64,000 nt of DNA from Candidatus Accumulibacter meliphilus (GTDB lineage Bacteria; Pseudomonadota; Gammaproteobacteria; Burkholderiales; Rhodocyclaceae), in contig QPGA01000001.1 in NCBI GenBank assembly GCA_003332265.1, positions 178,158 through 242,157 on the forward strand, given 5' to 3'. This document shows, in pieces, positions 17,084-26,360 of the stretch; within the stretch, counting starts at the first letter, position 1, and every line of letters begins with the position of its first letter. A model generated the notes under the pieces. The model did not search any database. It was not told where the DNA came from and saw nothing but the letters and a program-made list of their open reading frames with translations. Both the position numbers and the translations under genes were made by a program.

Positions 17084-18274
17084 TCAGCGGAGCTCTCCGC
17101 TCAGTGCCAGTTCGCCCTGTCGAGGTGGTGGTGGGTCCTGCGCCGCGCCGCGTGTCGACAGCGCGCTGACCCGCACTCCGAGCAGGCGCAGCTTGCGGTC
17201 GAGCGGCACGCGCCGCAGGCATTCGCCGGCGGCACGGCGGATGGCTTGCGCATCATCGATGGCGGCGGGCAGGGTCAGGTCGCGGGTGACGGTCTGGAAG
17301 TCGGCGAAGCGCAGCTTGATGCCGATCGTCCGGCCCTGGTAGTCCTTGCGGCGCAGATCTTCGGCGAGGTGCGTGCACAGTGCCGTGAAAATTTCGCTCA
17401 GTTCCGGGCGATCGTCACGCGGGTGCAGATCGCGCTCGAAAGTCGTTTCGCGGCTGATCGATTTCGGTTCGGACGAGGTGTTCAGTGCGCGCTCGTCGAT
17501 GCCGTGCGCGGCGGCGAGCAGCCAGCGGCCATAGCTGCGGCCGAAGTGCTGCTGCAGGAAACCGGCTTCGGCTTGCGCCAGTTCGCCGATGCTGTGGATG
17601 CCGAGCGCGGCCAGCCGCTCGCTGGCCTTGGGGCCGATGCCGTTGATCTTGCGCGCGGGCAGCGGCCAGATGCGCTGGGTGAGGTCTTCCGCGTTCAGCA
17701 GTGTCAGGCCGTCCGGCTTGTCGAGGTCGGAGCCGATTTTGGCGAGCAGCTTGTTGGCTGCGATGCAGATCGAGCACGACAGACCGGTGGCCGCGCGCAC
17801 CGCGTCCTTGATGCGCTGCGCGAGTGGCCGGCTGTCGTCGGCGAGCGTGCTGAGGTCGATGTAGATTTCGTCGATGCCGCGGTCTTCGATGTGCGGCGTG
17901 AGCTGCGCCACGGCGGCTTTGAAGAGGCGAGAGTAGTGCCGGTAGGCGGGAAAATCGACCGGCAGGAGAATCGCGTCCGGTGCCAGCTTGGCGGCTTTCA
18001 TGATGCCCATCGCCGAAAAGACGCCGAGGGCGCGCGCTTCGTAGGTGGCGGTGGTGATCACGCCGCGGCCGGCGTAGTCGCGCAGGCGCGCGAAACGGCG
18101 CCCGCCGTCGGCGAGCTGCAGCGGCTGCTGCGTACGACTGCCGCCGATCACTACCGGCAGGCCGCGCAACTCCGGGTAGCGCAGCAACTCGACCGACGCA
18201 TAGAAAGCGTCCATGTCGAGATGGGCGATTCGGCGCGCTGGCGGCGTATCGGCCTGTGCGTTAGTGACCGGCAT
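17084..18274 (-). CDS. dinB: DNA polymerase IV (Y-family translesion polymerase)
   Basis: The 396-residue protein has the Y-family catalytic motifs: IAHLDMDAFYASVELL (first metal-binding Asp and steric-gate region), TTATYEAR-x-x-GVFSAMG (nucleotide contact) and RGIDEIYIDLS (second Asp/Glu pair). Thumb (GLSCSICIAANKLLAKIGSDLDKP, NGIGPKASERLAALGI) and little-finger domains follow. The C-terminal QGELALS is a plausible beta-clamp-binding peptide. It copies past damaged bases with low fidelity, usually under SOS control; I see no clear LexA box. Its start overlaps the stop of the NamZ-like gene by one base, so it is the last gene of a three-gene operon. Confidence 0.93.
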   Translation of the reverse strand: MPVTNAQADTPPARRIAHLDMDAFYASVELLRYPELRGLPVVIGGSRTQQPLQLADGGRRFARLRDYAGRGVITTATYEARALGVFSAMGIMKAAKLAPDAILLPVDFPAYRHYSRLFKAAVAQLTPHIEDRGIDEIYIDLSTLADDSRPLAQRIKDAVRAATGLSCSICIAANKLLAKIGSDLDKPDGLTLLNAEDLTQRIWPLPARKINGIGPKASERLAALGIHSIGELAQAEAGFLQQHFGRSYGRWLLAAAHGIDERALNTSSEPKSISRETTFERDLHPRDDRPELSEIFTALCTHLAEDLRRKDYQGRTIGIKLRFADFQTVTRDLTLPAAIDDAQAIRRAAGECLRRVPLDRKLRLLGVRVSALSTRGAAQDPPPPRQGELALSGELR

Positions 18275-19485
18275 CAGTAGAGCAGGAATGCCTGGCGTTC
18301 TTCTTCCCAGAGATCTTCGTCAGTGCTGCTCATGGCGTCGAGGTCGGCCGGTGTTGCCGCCGGATCGTCGACCCATTCGCGCAGCAGGGGCGAACCGTTG
18401 ATCAGGTCGATGGCCAGTCGCTGGTGTTCGTATTCGTAGGGGAAATCGCGCCATAGCGTGTAGTCTGGCTGCACTTGCCGTAGCGCCTTGAAAGCCAGGC
18501 TCTGCAGCCGCCACGGGCGAAACCGGGGGTGTTGGTAGTGGGCGTCGTCGACGTGGATCTGTATTCCCTGGCAGAGCTTGCCGGCGTGCTTGTGGAAAGT
18601 CGGCTCGAACCAGCAGGCGCGTAGCCGGCAGCCTAGCAGCCAGTCCGGTGCCAGGGCGTGCATGGTTTTTAGCAGTTGCTCGGCGTCGATGTCGGGTGCG
18701 CCGAAAAGCTCCAGGGGGCGCGTCGTGCCCCGCCCTTCGGAGAGCGTCGTGCCTTCGAGCATGACCGTGCCCGCGTAGCAGCGCGCCATCGACAGGTTCG
18801 GCGCGTTCGGGCTGGGGTTGATCCAGCTGCGCTGGTCGCTCGGCCAGCCGTAGCCAGGCGCGGTCGTCGGCGCCCAGGCGTGCATGGCGATGATCGTGCA
18901 CTCGATGTCGAGGTTCAGGGTGGTGACGAACCAGCCGGTGAGTTCGCCCATCGTCAGGCCGTGGCGCATCGGCAGCGGCCCGGCGCCGACGAAGCTTTCC
19001 CAGCCCGCGCGCAGCAGCAATCCTTCGAGCGGGCGGCCAGCGGGGTTCGGGCGGTCGAGAATCCACACTTCCTTGCCGTGCTCGGCCGCGGCTTCGAGCA
19101 GGTAGCGCAGGGTGGTGATGAAGGTGTAGATGCGGCAGCCGAGGTCTTGCAGGTCGATGAGCAGGATGTCGAAACGGTCCATCATCGCCGGCGTCGGACG
19201 GCGTACCTCGCCGTACAGGCTGAATATCGGGATGCCATGCACCGGGTCGACGAAGTCGGGCGACTCGACCATGTTGTCCTGCTTGTCGCCGCGCAGCCCG
19301 TGCTGTGGTCCGAAGGCAGCACTCAAGCGTAGCTCGGGCAGCGCGCCGAGGGCGTCGAGCGCGTGTCTCAGGTCGGCGCTGACCGACGCCGGGTGGGCGA
19401 CCAGTGCCAGTCGACGGCCGCGTAGCGGCTTGCGCAGTTGCGGGTCCTTGAGCAGGCGGTCGAGTCCGAACTCGATGGCGGGCAT
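18274..19485 (-). CDS. DUF1343 / NamZ-like exo-beta-N-acetylmuramidase
   Basis: A 403-residue protein of the DUF1343 family (GH171), whose characterised member NamZ removes terminal N-acetylmuramic acid from peptidoglycan fragments. Landmarks: RRLALVAHPASV near 25-36, FGPQHGLRGDKQDNM (about 64-78), HGIPIFSLYGE-x-RRPT (about 87-103), DILLIDLQDLGCRIYTFITT (about 111-130), EVWILDRPNPAGR (about 146-158) and NLSMARCYAGTVMLEGT-x-LSEGRGTTRPLE (about 244-274). The ATG at 19485 was chosen because the family starts there. No signal peptide is seen, so the product appears cytoplasmic, which would fit a cell-wall recycling role. Second gene of the operon, 11 bp after the DOMON-like gene. Confidence 0.85.
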   Translation of the reverse strand: MPAIEFGLDRLLKDPQLRKPLRGRRLALVAHPASVSADLRHALDALGALPELRLSAAFGPQHGLRGDKQDNMVESPDFVDPVHGIPIFSLYGEVRRPTPAMMDRFDILLIDLQDLGCRIYTFITTLRYLLEAAAEHGKEVWILDRPNPAGRPLEGLLLRAGWESFVGAGPLPMRHGLTMGELTGWFVTTLNLDIECTIIAMHAWAPTTAPGYGWPSDQRSWINPSPNAPNLSMARCYAGTVMLEGTTLSEGRGTTRPLELFGAPDIDAEQLLKTMHALAPDWLLGCRLRACWFEPTFHKHAGKLCQGIQIHVDDAHYQHPRFRPWRLQSLAFKALRQVQPDYTLWRDFPYEYEHQRLAIDLINGSPLLREWVDDPAATPADLDAMSSTDEDLWEEERQAFLLY

Positions 19486-19496
19486 GTGGTTTTCCT

Positions 19497-20081
19497 TCAG
19501 GCAGGAGAGGGCAGCGATGGTGACAGTTCGAGCGTGAAGCCATCGCGGTGATGAAAATCGGGCAGCGCCGCCGGATGCTGCAAGGCCCAGTAGCTGTGGC
19601 AGCCGTCGATCGTATCGGCGGCTTCGACAACCGCGGCCAGACCGATCTGCAGCCTTGCCGTGGCGGCCATCGGCGGCAGGTCGGCCGGGGCAATGCTGGC
19701 CTCGATTTCCAGGCGGCCGGCAAACAGCCTGGCGACGATTTGCGGTGGCGTGAAGGCGATGATCGCTGGCTCTCGCTGGCGGTAGCCGGAGAACGCATAG
19801 CTGGCCCATTGAGCGGACGGCGAGAAGTTGAACTCGCGGTAAGCCGCATCGCCGGCAACGCCGACGAAGGCCTCGAAGCAGGTGTGTTCCCAAAGGCCGT
19901 CGGTGCAGTCCGGCGTGCGCGGCTCGGGAATCAGCAAGCGCGCCATGTCGCCGCGCAGGCACCAGGCCAGTTCGAGATGGCCTTCCGTGCGCCATGTCGC
20001 GCACACTTCGATGCTGCGCACGACAGGTGCCGGAGTGGCGGGGTGCGGGCGCAAGCTGTGCGTGAATTCAGTCGGAAACAT
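19497..20081 (-). CDS. DOMON-like domain protein
   Basis: A 194-residue protein of the DOMON-like family known from proteobacteria: beta-sandwich segments LELAWCLRGDMARLLIPEP, DGLWEHTCFEAFVG-x-x-GDAAYREFNFSPSAQWASYAFSGYR and the C-terminal YWALQHPAALPDFHHRDGFTLEL. The DGLWEHTCFEAF...YREFNFSPS core is diagnostic. DOMON folds bind haem or sugars elsewhere, but no function is established here. There is no signal peptide. It is the first gene of an operon with the NamZ-like gene and dinB, which hints at a carbohydrate-related role by context only. Confidence 0.75.
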   Translation of the reverse strand: MFPTEFTHSLRPHPATPAPVVRSIEVCATWRTEGHLELAWCLRGDMARLLIPEPRTPDCTDGLWEHTCFEAFVGVAGDAAYREFNFSPSAQWASYAFSGYRQREPAIIAFTPPQIVARLFAGRLEIEASIAPADLPPMAATARLQIGLAAVVEAADTIDGCHSYWALQHPAALPDFHHRDGFTLELSPSLPSPA

Positions 20082-20414
20082 GGCGGAGGAAGGGGCGTTT
20101 TGGCAAAACGATCGGCGCGCTGCCGCGGGTCGTGTTTCGGAAGCAGTAGCTGTCTATGTTGTCGCAAGCCCTGGCGCAACGCAACGGGCTGTAGCGGTCG
20201 TGAGCCGGGAAGCTGGAGAGCGGAAGGCTCGCTACGACACTGCAAGTATTGTGATCGGTCCCGGCCTTGTTCCGGCGCACGCGCTGTGCGGGTCATGTCA
20301 TGACCATTAAAGTTCAAGATTTTTTTTTGTAGATTTGTAATTGATTGTAATTGACTGGCCACGCAAAACGGGTAGATACTGCGCCTCGCAGCGCTGGGAC
20401 GTCTAACCAAAAAC
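20082..20414. other. Intergenic region, 333 bp
   Basis: It lies between two divergent operons (DOMON-like/NamZ-like/dinB on the minus strand, GntP-type permease on the plus strand) and must hold both promoters. I see an AT-rich block at 20305-20350 with a run of T, but no convincing gene or operator. Confidence 0.4.
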
Positions 20415-21832
20415 ATGGAGGTGCCTGTGTTCGGTATTCTGGGGATTGTACTTTCGCTGGCGCTGCTGATCGGCCTCGCCTATCGGGGCTGGAACGTGAT
20501 CGTCCTGGCGCCGATCTGTGCCACCGTCGGGCTGCTCTTTGGCTCGCTCGACGCTCCGATCATTGCGACCTACACACAGGTCTTCATGCCCGCACTGGGC
20601 AACTACCTGATCAAATTCTTCCCGCTGTTCCTGTTGGGCGCCGTCTTCGGCAAGCTGATGGACGACTCCGGTTGTGCACAGACCATCGCTCACAAGATTG
20701 TCGAGTGGACTGGAAGAGAACGGAACGCGCGATCATCGCCATCATCCTGGCCTGCGCTGTCCTCACTTACGGCGGTGTGTCGCTTTTCGTCGTTGCTTTC
20801 GCCGTCTTCCCGGTCGCCATGCAGATGTTCCGCGAGGGAAACCTGCCGAAACGGCTGATCCCGGCGTCCATCGCGCTCGGTTCCTTCACTTTCACGATGA
20901 CGGCACTACCGGGTACGCCGGCCATTCAGAACGCCATCCCGATCCCCTACTTTCACACCGATACCTTCGCTGCGCCCGGTTTGGGCATCATCGCCGCACT
21001 GGTGATGTTCGTTTGCGGCAGCGCCTGGCTGATGTTTCGCGCGCGGCGTGCGCGCCTTGCCGGGGAAGGTTATGGCGACCACGCCCAGGAGAAGGTGGCA
21101 GCCAATCCAACGCCGGCGCCGGCGGGGCACATGCCTTCCTTCACGGTGGCGATCATGCCGATCCTGTTGGTGCTGGTGCTCAACTTCGTGTTCAGCAAGT
21201 ACTTCGTCCCGGCAATGGATACCGACTACCTGGCGCTGCCCACGTACGGCAAGACAACGGTAGCGGCGGTCGGTGGTATCTGGTCCATCATCATGGCCAT
21301 GCTGATCGCCTGTATCGTGCTCGTCGGCCTGACCTGGAAGCGCTTCCAGAACGTTCGCCAGTCGGTGACCGATGGCGCGCTCGGCTCGATGCTGCCGATC
21401 CTCAACGTCGGTTCCGAAGTCGCCTATGGCGCGGTGATCGCCAGTCTGGCTTCCTTCCTGCTCGTCCGGGACTGGCTGATGACCCTGACCGATAACCCGA
21501 TCATTGGCCTGGCAATCGTGGTCAACGTCCTCGCCGGTATTACCGGATCGTCCTCGGGCGGCATGAGCATCGCCCTGCAGGCCGTCGGGCAGACCTACCT
21601 GGAGCTGGCGCAGGCGGCCGGCATCAGCCCGCAGATCCTGCATCGCGTCGCGACGCTCGCTTCCGGAGGGCTCGACGTGCTGCCGCACAGCGGCGCGGTA
21701 ATTACCCTGCTGGCCATCTGTCAGATGAATCACCGGCAGTCCTACTTCGACATCTTCATGGTCTCGGCTATCTTTCCGCTGACGGCGATGGTGGTGGTGA
21801 TCGTCCTCAACGGTATGTTCGGCACTTTTTGA
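20415..21832 (+). pseudogene. GntP-family permease, frameshifted by a 5-bp duplication
   Basis: The gene encodes a 12-TM permease of the GntP (gluconate/organic acid:H+ symporter) family. The first frame (from ATG 20415) reads VFGILGIVLSLALLIGLAYRGWNVIVLAPI to HKIVEWTGRERN. The frame ending at 21832 continues ERAIIAIILACAVLTYGGVSLFVVAFA through TM segments to SGGLDVLPHSGAVITLL, a conserved GntP segment. At 20718-20727 the pentamer GAACG is present twice in tandem. Removing one copy restores one reading frame (VEWTGRERAIIAIILAC) of about 470 residues, the family length. The lesion is recent-looking because the rest is perfect. A sequencing or assembly error cannot be excluded. A binding-protein gene follows at 12 bp. 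Confidence 0.85.
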
Positions 21833-21843
21833 GGAGCAAGCCC

Positions 21844-22656
21844 GTGCGCATGCTTATCGTCTTCCTCGCCGCGCTGCTGGCCTGGGCGCCGCATCTGGGT
21901 GCAAGAGAACGGGATGAGCTTCGTCTGCTGGCCGCGGAACTGCCGCCCTATACTTTCCAGATCCCGCCGGTCAGTGTCGGCGACACGCCTGGCGTAAAGC
22001 AGGGTTTTGTTTATGAGCTGGTGAGCGAAATGGCCAAGCGCGTCGGCCACAGCGGCGTCATCGAGTTCATGCCCTGGGACGCAGCGCAGCGCATCGCTCA
22101 GACGCAGCCGAACATCGGCATCCTGGCCCTGACCCGCAGTCCCGAGCGGGAAGACAAGTACAGCTGGCTGGCAAAGCTCTACACCGACGATCTGGTTGTC
22201 GTCGGCGGCGCCGGCATCGACGTCGCTAGCCTCGACAAGGTCAAGGATCGCCCGATCGGCGTGCTCAGCAACTCTGGCGCCGAAGCGCTGCTCGAAGAGC
22301 GCGGCTTCAAGCGTATCCGGCCCCATCATGAGGAGTGGATGAACGCGCGCCAGATGCAGCAGCGGCGGATCGACGCCTGGCTCGCACCGCGGCTGATGAT
22401 CATCTACGGCATGCGCGAGGTCGGCGGCAACCTCGAGGCGCTCAACTTCGGCGAGATCGTGCGCGAGAGCGGGATATACCTCGCCGGCTCGAAAGATCTG
22501 CCCGACGCGGAAGTGCAGAAATGGCAAAAGGCTCTTGACGAAGTGAAGGCCGACGGCACCTATCAGCGCATTGCCGACCAATACAACCGTCTGAAGATCG
22601 AGCCGATACCCGATGATCTGCGGCGGCGTTTCAGCCAGCCGGTGTGGACCAACTGA
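21844..22656 (+). CDS. Periplasmic substrate-binding protein, SBP_bac_3 type
   Basis: A 271-residue protein starting at GTG 21844 (GAGGAG ribosome site seven bases upstream); the ATG at 21850 is an alternative. A signal peptide (MLIVFLAALLAWAPHLGA) is followed by a family-3 solute-binding domain: DELRLLAAELPPYTF, GFVYELVSEMAKRVGH, PNIGILALTRSPEREDKYSWL and RPIGVLSNSGAEALLEERGF. Members bind amino acids or small acids. It directly follows the GntP-type permease, which is unusual because GntP transporters need no binding protein. It may act in sensing or be a chance neighbour. No ABC membrane or ATPase genes accompany it. Confidence 0.8.
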   Translation: MRMLIVFLAALLAWAPHLGARERDELRLLAAELPPYTFQIPPVSVGDTPGVKQGFVYELVSEMAKRVGHSGVIEFMPWDAAQRIAQTQPNIGILALTRSPEREDKYSWLAKLYTDDLVVVGGAGIDVASLDKVKDRPIGVLSNSGAEALLEERGFKRIRPHHEEWMNARQMQQRRIDAWLAPRLMIIYGMREVGGNLEALNFGEIVRESGIYLAGSKDLPDAEVQKWQKALDEVKADGTYQRIADQYNRLKIEPIPDDLRRRFSQPVWTN

Positions 22657-22782
22657 GGCAGTTTTGACTCATGGCGGGCTTCGCCGACTGGCCTCGATTG
22701 TGGGCCGTACGGCGACGGGTTTTGAACTCGCCATGGCATGGCATGAACACGGAGGCTGCTGGCGCGCGACCCGCTTTGGCAC

Positions 22783-23094
22783 TCAGCAAGCGCTCAGGCC
22801 GTGCAGCTCGCAGAGCAGACGCTTTACGTAGGCGAGCACGATCCACAGCCAGAAGCTCAGGAAAAACGCAACAAAGGGAAGGTGCCGGTCGAGGACCACT
22901 TTCGGTGTTAGCCAGCGGCACACGCCAAGCACCGGTCGGGTAATCACCTCGAACAGCCGATAGATCGGATTGCTGGCACGTCTGGTGCCCGCGAGCAGTG
23001 CCACCGCACCTTGCCCGAGCAGCGAGAGCAGGGCGACCTCGACCAGCGCACGCAAGATGGAGACGACAAACAGATCGGGGTGGCTCATGCTCAC
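22783..23094 (-). CDS. Small YggT-like inner-membrane protein
   Basis: A 103-residue protein with two hydrophobic segments (VVSILRALVEVALLSLLGQGAVALLAG and LPFVAFFLSFWLWIVLAYV) flanking the amphipathic loop NPIYRLFEVITRPVLGVCRWLTP. That loop resembles the YggT half-repeat (NP-x-x-x-x-x-x-x-x-T-x-P). YggT proteins have two such units and a role in ion homeostasis or membrane organisation; this one carries only one. The ATG at 23094 or 23088 is possible. It stands alone, divergent from the TPR gene. Confidence 0.6.
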   Translation of the reverse strand: MSMSHPDLFVVSILRALVEVALLSLLGQGAVALLAGTRRASNPIYRLFEVITRPVLGVCRWLTPKVVLDRHLPFVAFFLSFWLWIVLAYVKRLLCELHGLSAC

Positions 23095-23149
23095 GGTATT
23101 TTCAGGCTATCTTCTCAGCCTTGCTGCGGTGGTGCGTGCAGACTAATGT

Positions 23150-23267
23150 AAAAGTCGCGTAAGCGACTCACGAATCCCCCCTTCTCCCCCTGCGGGAGAA
23201 GGGCCGGAGGAAGAGGGGGGACGGTCATGACTTTCATGATCTGGGCATCTCGACTGTCATGAGCGTC
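23150..23267 (+). repeat. Compound palindromic repeat, copy B
   Basis: It has all three modules: GTCGCGTAAGCGAC, the CCCTTCTCCCCCTGCGGGAGAAGGG hairpin region (23179-23204) and the closing GGTCATGAC...GTCATGA. Its last bases supply the ATG of the TPR gene at 23259. Confidence 0.8.
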
Positions 23268-23858
23268 AATTTCGAGTATCGGCGACATTATGCCCGGGCC
23301 TGGTTGTGGCGTCTCTGCGGGCGCGACGAAAAAGCCTTTGCCGAATATCTGATCGCCCATCGTTTGCAGCCCGACGACCTGCCGTCGGCACGTCATCTGG
23401 CGTGCATCGCTGCCGAGAGCAAGCGTTACGCGGCGGCCGACAAATGGTTTGTCGAATGTCTGCGCCTGGCGCCCGACGATGCTGACCTGTATTACAACCA
23501 TGGTTTCGTTCTTGAGCAGGCGGGCTGTCCGCGCGCGGCGATTGCTGCATTCTCCGAGGCGCTGCGCCGCAAGCCGGCGCTCGATCGTGCGTGGTACGGA
23601 AGGGGACTGGCGCATGCTCGTCTCGGCGAACACGCCGCAGCGGCGGAAGCGTTTGCGCACGCGGTCGAACTGCAACCGATGCATGCTGATGCCTACTACC
23701 TGTGGGGAATGGCCTGTCATCACGCGGCGTGTCCGCAACAGCTCGAGGAGGTCGTCGAACGCCTGGTCAACTTTGACGCCAAACTCGCTGCCAGGTTGGT
23801 GCGTGACGTTGGGCGAGAAGATGATCTTGGCCCGCTTGTCCCCGAAATGCCTTTCTGA
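23259..23858 (+). CDS. Tetratricopeptide-repeat protein
   Basis: A 199-residue protein built of TPR units from about residue 50: RYAAADKWFVECLRLAPDDADLYYNHGFVLEQAG, CPRAAIAAFSEALRRKPALDRAWYGRGLAHARLG and EHAAAAEAFAHAVELQPMHADAYYLWGMACHH. These provide a protein-interaction surface. The partner is unknown. The first residues (MSVNFEYRRHYARAWLWRLCG) begin inside the end of a compound palindromic repeat. The natural start may have been replaced by the repeat or be a later codon, but no better in-frame ATG exists before the repeats. Confidence 0.75.
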   Translation: MSVNFEYRRHYARAWLWRLCGRDEKAFAEYLIAHRLQPDDLPSARHLACIAAESKRYAAADKWFVECLRLAPDDADLYYNHGFVLEQAGCPRAAIAAFSEALRRKPALDRAWYGRGLAHARLGEHAAAAEAFAHAVELQPMHADAYYLWGMACHHAACPQQLEEVVERLVNFDAKLAARLVRDVGREDDLGPLVPEMPF

Positions 23859-23956
23859 GCGACCGGACGCCAGCCGCCGCGTGTCGTATTATCATCATTT
23901 TCCTCGCCGGCTTTACTGTAATCGCCGGTCAACCTCGTCCAGCATAGGAGAAGCGC

Positions 23957-25960
23957 ATGTCGCTTGATCGTCACCCCATGGCCGCCTCGCTGCGCGTTTC
24001 CGATACCGGCAAGGTCGTTTCGGCCCGCGCCGCGGTGCGCCTCATCAATGACGGCGATACCGTCGCCACCGGCGGCTTCGTCGGCATCGGTTTTGCCGAG
24101 AATATTGCCGTGGCCATCGAGCAGCGCTTTCTCGAGGCGGCCGCGAGCGACGCTTCCGGCCTCGGCAGTCCACGTGATCTGACGCTGCTCTATGCGGCCG
24201 GGCAGGGCGACGGCAAGGAGCGTGGTCTCAATCACTTCGGCCATCATGGCTTGCTGAAGCGTGTTGTCGGTGGTCACTGGGGCCTGGTTCCCAAAATGCA
24301 GCAACTTGCCGTGTCCAATAGTATCGAGGCCTACAACCTGCCACAGGGTGTGATCACACACATGTTCCGGGACATCGCGGCAGGCAAGCCGGGAACGATC
24401 ACCCGTGTCGGACTCGGCACTTTTGTTGACCCGCGTTTTGGCGGCGGCAAGCTGAACGAGAAGACGACCGTCGACATCGTCCGCCTGATGGAGATCGACG
24501 GCGAGGAATACCTGTTTTACAAGTGCTTTCCGATCCACGTCGGCATCATTCGCGGCACCACTGCCGACCCTGATGGCAACGTCACCATGGAACGTGAGGC
24601 GCTGACGCTGGAAGCGCAGGCCATTGCCATGGCCGCCAGGAACTCCGGCGGCATCGTCATCGTGCAGGTCGAGCGTATTGCCGAGCGCGGCACGCTGAAC
24701 CCGCGTCAGGTGAAGATCCCCGGCATTCTGGTCGACTGCGTGGTGGTCGCCGAAAAGCCCGAGTACCACATGCAGACCTTTGTCGAGCAGTACAGTGCGG
24801 CTTTCGCTGGCGAGATCAAAGTGCCGATGTCGGCCATAGAGACCATGTCGATGAGCGAGCGCAAGATCATTGCCCGGCGCGCAGCGCTCGAACTGCGCGC
24901 CAACGCGGTAGTGAACCTGGGCATCGGCATGCCGGAGGGAGTGGCCAATGTTGCCGCCGAGGAGCAGGTCATCGACTTGCTGACGCTGACCGCCGAGCCC
25001 GGTGTGATCGGCGGCATCCCGGCCGGTGGGCTCAGCTTCGGTGCGGCCGTTAATGCCCAGGCGATTATTGATCAGCCCAGCCAGTTCGATTTCTATAATG
25101 GCGGTGGCATTGATATCGCTTTCCTGGGCCTGGCCCAGGCCGACCGCGAAGGAAACCTCAACGTTTCCAAGTTTGGTCCACGTCTGGCCGGCGCCGGTGG
25201 ATTCATCGACATCTCGCAGAACGCCAAGAAAGTGGTTTTCGTCGGCACCTTTACGGCCGGCAAACTGGAAGTGATGGTCGAAGACGGCAAACTGCGCATT
25301 CTCGAAGACGGCAAGGCGAAGAAATTCGTCGCTGCCGTCGAACACCGCACGTTCAGCGGCGAGCAGGCGGTCAAGTGGAACAAGCCAGTGCTCTACATCA
25401 CCGAGCGTTGCGTTTTTCGCCTCTGTGCCGAAGGGCTCGAACTGATCGAGATCGCGCCGGGGGTGGACCTGCAGAAGGATATTCTCGACCGGATGGACTT
25501 CATGCCGGTGATGCGCGGCGCACCGGCGCTGATGGAAGCGCGCATTTTCAGCGACGACCCGATGAAGCTGCGCCAGGAATTGCTGGCCATGCCGATGAGC
25601 GAGCGCCTCTCGTATGACGCCGACAAGAATCTGTTTTTCATTGATTTTTCCGGCTTGAGCGTGCGCAGCGCAGCAGAGATCGAGGAGATTCGGCAAGCTG
25701 TCGACAAGCAGTTGGCACCGCTCGGTCACAAGGTCAAGACGATCGTCAATTACGACCGCTTCTCGATCCTGCCGGAACTGGTCGACGACTACATCGCTAT
25801 GGTCAAGGATCTGATGGATCGTCACTACCACGATGTGACCCGCTACACCTCGAGCACTTTCCTGCGCATGAAGCTGGCCGAGGAGTTCGAGAAGCGGCAA
25901 GTGGCAGCGCAGGTCTTCGCCAGTGAGGCCGAGGCACATGGGCATTTCCGTACGCCATGA
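23957..25960 (+). CDS. Acyl-CoA:acetate/3-ketoacid CoA-transferase (propionate CoA-transferase type) with C-terminal extension
   Basis: The protein moves CoA between short-chain acids such as acetate, propionate, acetoacetate or butyrate. Both halves of the class I fold are in one chain. The alpha half begins [36 protein letters not shown]. The beta half has [28 protein letters not shown], then [12 protein letters not shown] with the catalytic glutamate of the EPG motif near residue 345. The closing region is [18 protein letters not shown]...[12 protein letters not shown]. At 667 residues it is about 130 longer than E. coli YdiF (531). The extra C-terminus from about 555 ([42 protein letters not shown]) may be an added domain. 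A ribosome site (AGGAG) precedes the ATG. Cytosolic. Confidence 0.9.
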   Translation: MSLDRHPMAASLRVSDTGKVVSARAAVRLINDGDTVATGGFVGIGFAENIAVAIEQRFLEAAASDASGLGSPRDLTLLYAAGQGDGKERGLNHFGHHGLLKRVVGGHWGLVPKMQQLAVSNSIEAYNLPQGVITHMFRDIAAGKPGTITRVGLGTFVDPRFGGGKLNEKTTVDIVRLMEIDGEEYLFYKCFPIHVGIIRGTTADPDGNVTMEREALTLEAQAIAMAARNSGGIVIVQVERIAERGTLNPRQVKIPGILVDCVVVAEKPEYHMQTFVEQYSAAFAGEIKVPMSAIETMSMSERKIIARRAALELRANAVVNLGIGMPEGVANVAAEEQVIDLLTLTAEPGVIGGIPAGGLSFGAAVNAQAIIDQPSQFDFYNGGGIDIAFLGLAQADREGNLNVSKFGPRLAGAGGFIDISQNAKKVVFVGTFTAGKLEVMVEDGKLRILEDGKAKKFVAAVEHRTFSGEQAVKWNKPVLYITERCVFRLCAEGLELIEIAPGVDLQKDILDRMDFMPVMRGAPALMEARIFSDDPMKLRQELLAMPMSERLSYDADKNLFFIDFSGLSVRSAAEIEEIRQAVDKQLAPLGHKVKTIVNYDRFSILPELVDDYIAMVKDLMDRHYHDVTRYTSSTFLRMKLAEEFEKRQVAAQVFASEAEAHGHFRTP

Positions 25961-26360
25961 GTCGGTCCGCCTGGCGAGCTGAGGCGGCGGGCTGCCCTGC
26001 TTCTTCTCTGCTGGCCGGCTCGCCTTCGGTGTAGGGCAGCCGCTCCGCTTGCGCAGGCGATTTGCCGCCGCACGGGCTTCGCTGGGCGGCGCTTCGCCGA
26101 GCTGCGCGGCTGCATGTCCTTTGCATTGAGCTTGGCGGCACAGCCGCTTTGCGTCCGCAGCCACGAGCTTGCCCTCCGCGTTCATCTTTTCATGCCGACA
26201 GCCTTGCCGTGTGGCGCGATCTGCGGCATGATCTGCCTCTATGACGACGATAGCCCGCATAGTTTTTTTTCTTTTATTTTGAGCCGATGAGCCAAGCACG
26301 TCGTCCCGTCTCGCCACTGCCGAGCCGCCCGCTGCCGACGGTTGCGACGACCTAGCGCGC
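25961..26360. other. Intergenic region, 400 bp
   Basis: Open frames here do not resemble known proteins and lack ribosome sites. Around 25990-26060 the sequence contains loosely complementary GC-rich stretches (GGCGGGCTGCCCTGC / GTGTAGGGCAGCCGC) that could form a terminator-like stem for the CoA-transferase gene. The T-run at 26262-26279 is not preceded by a clear stem. Confidence 0.35.
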
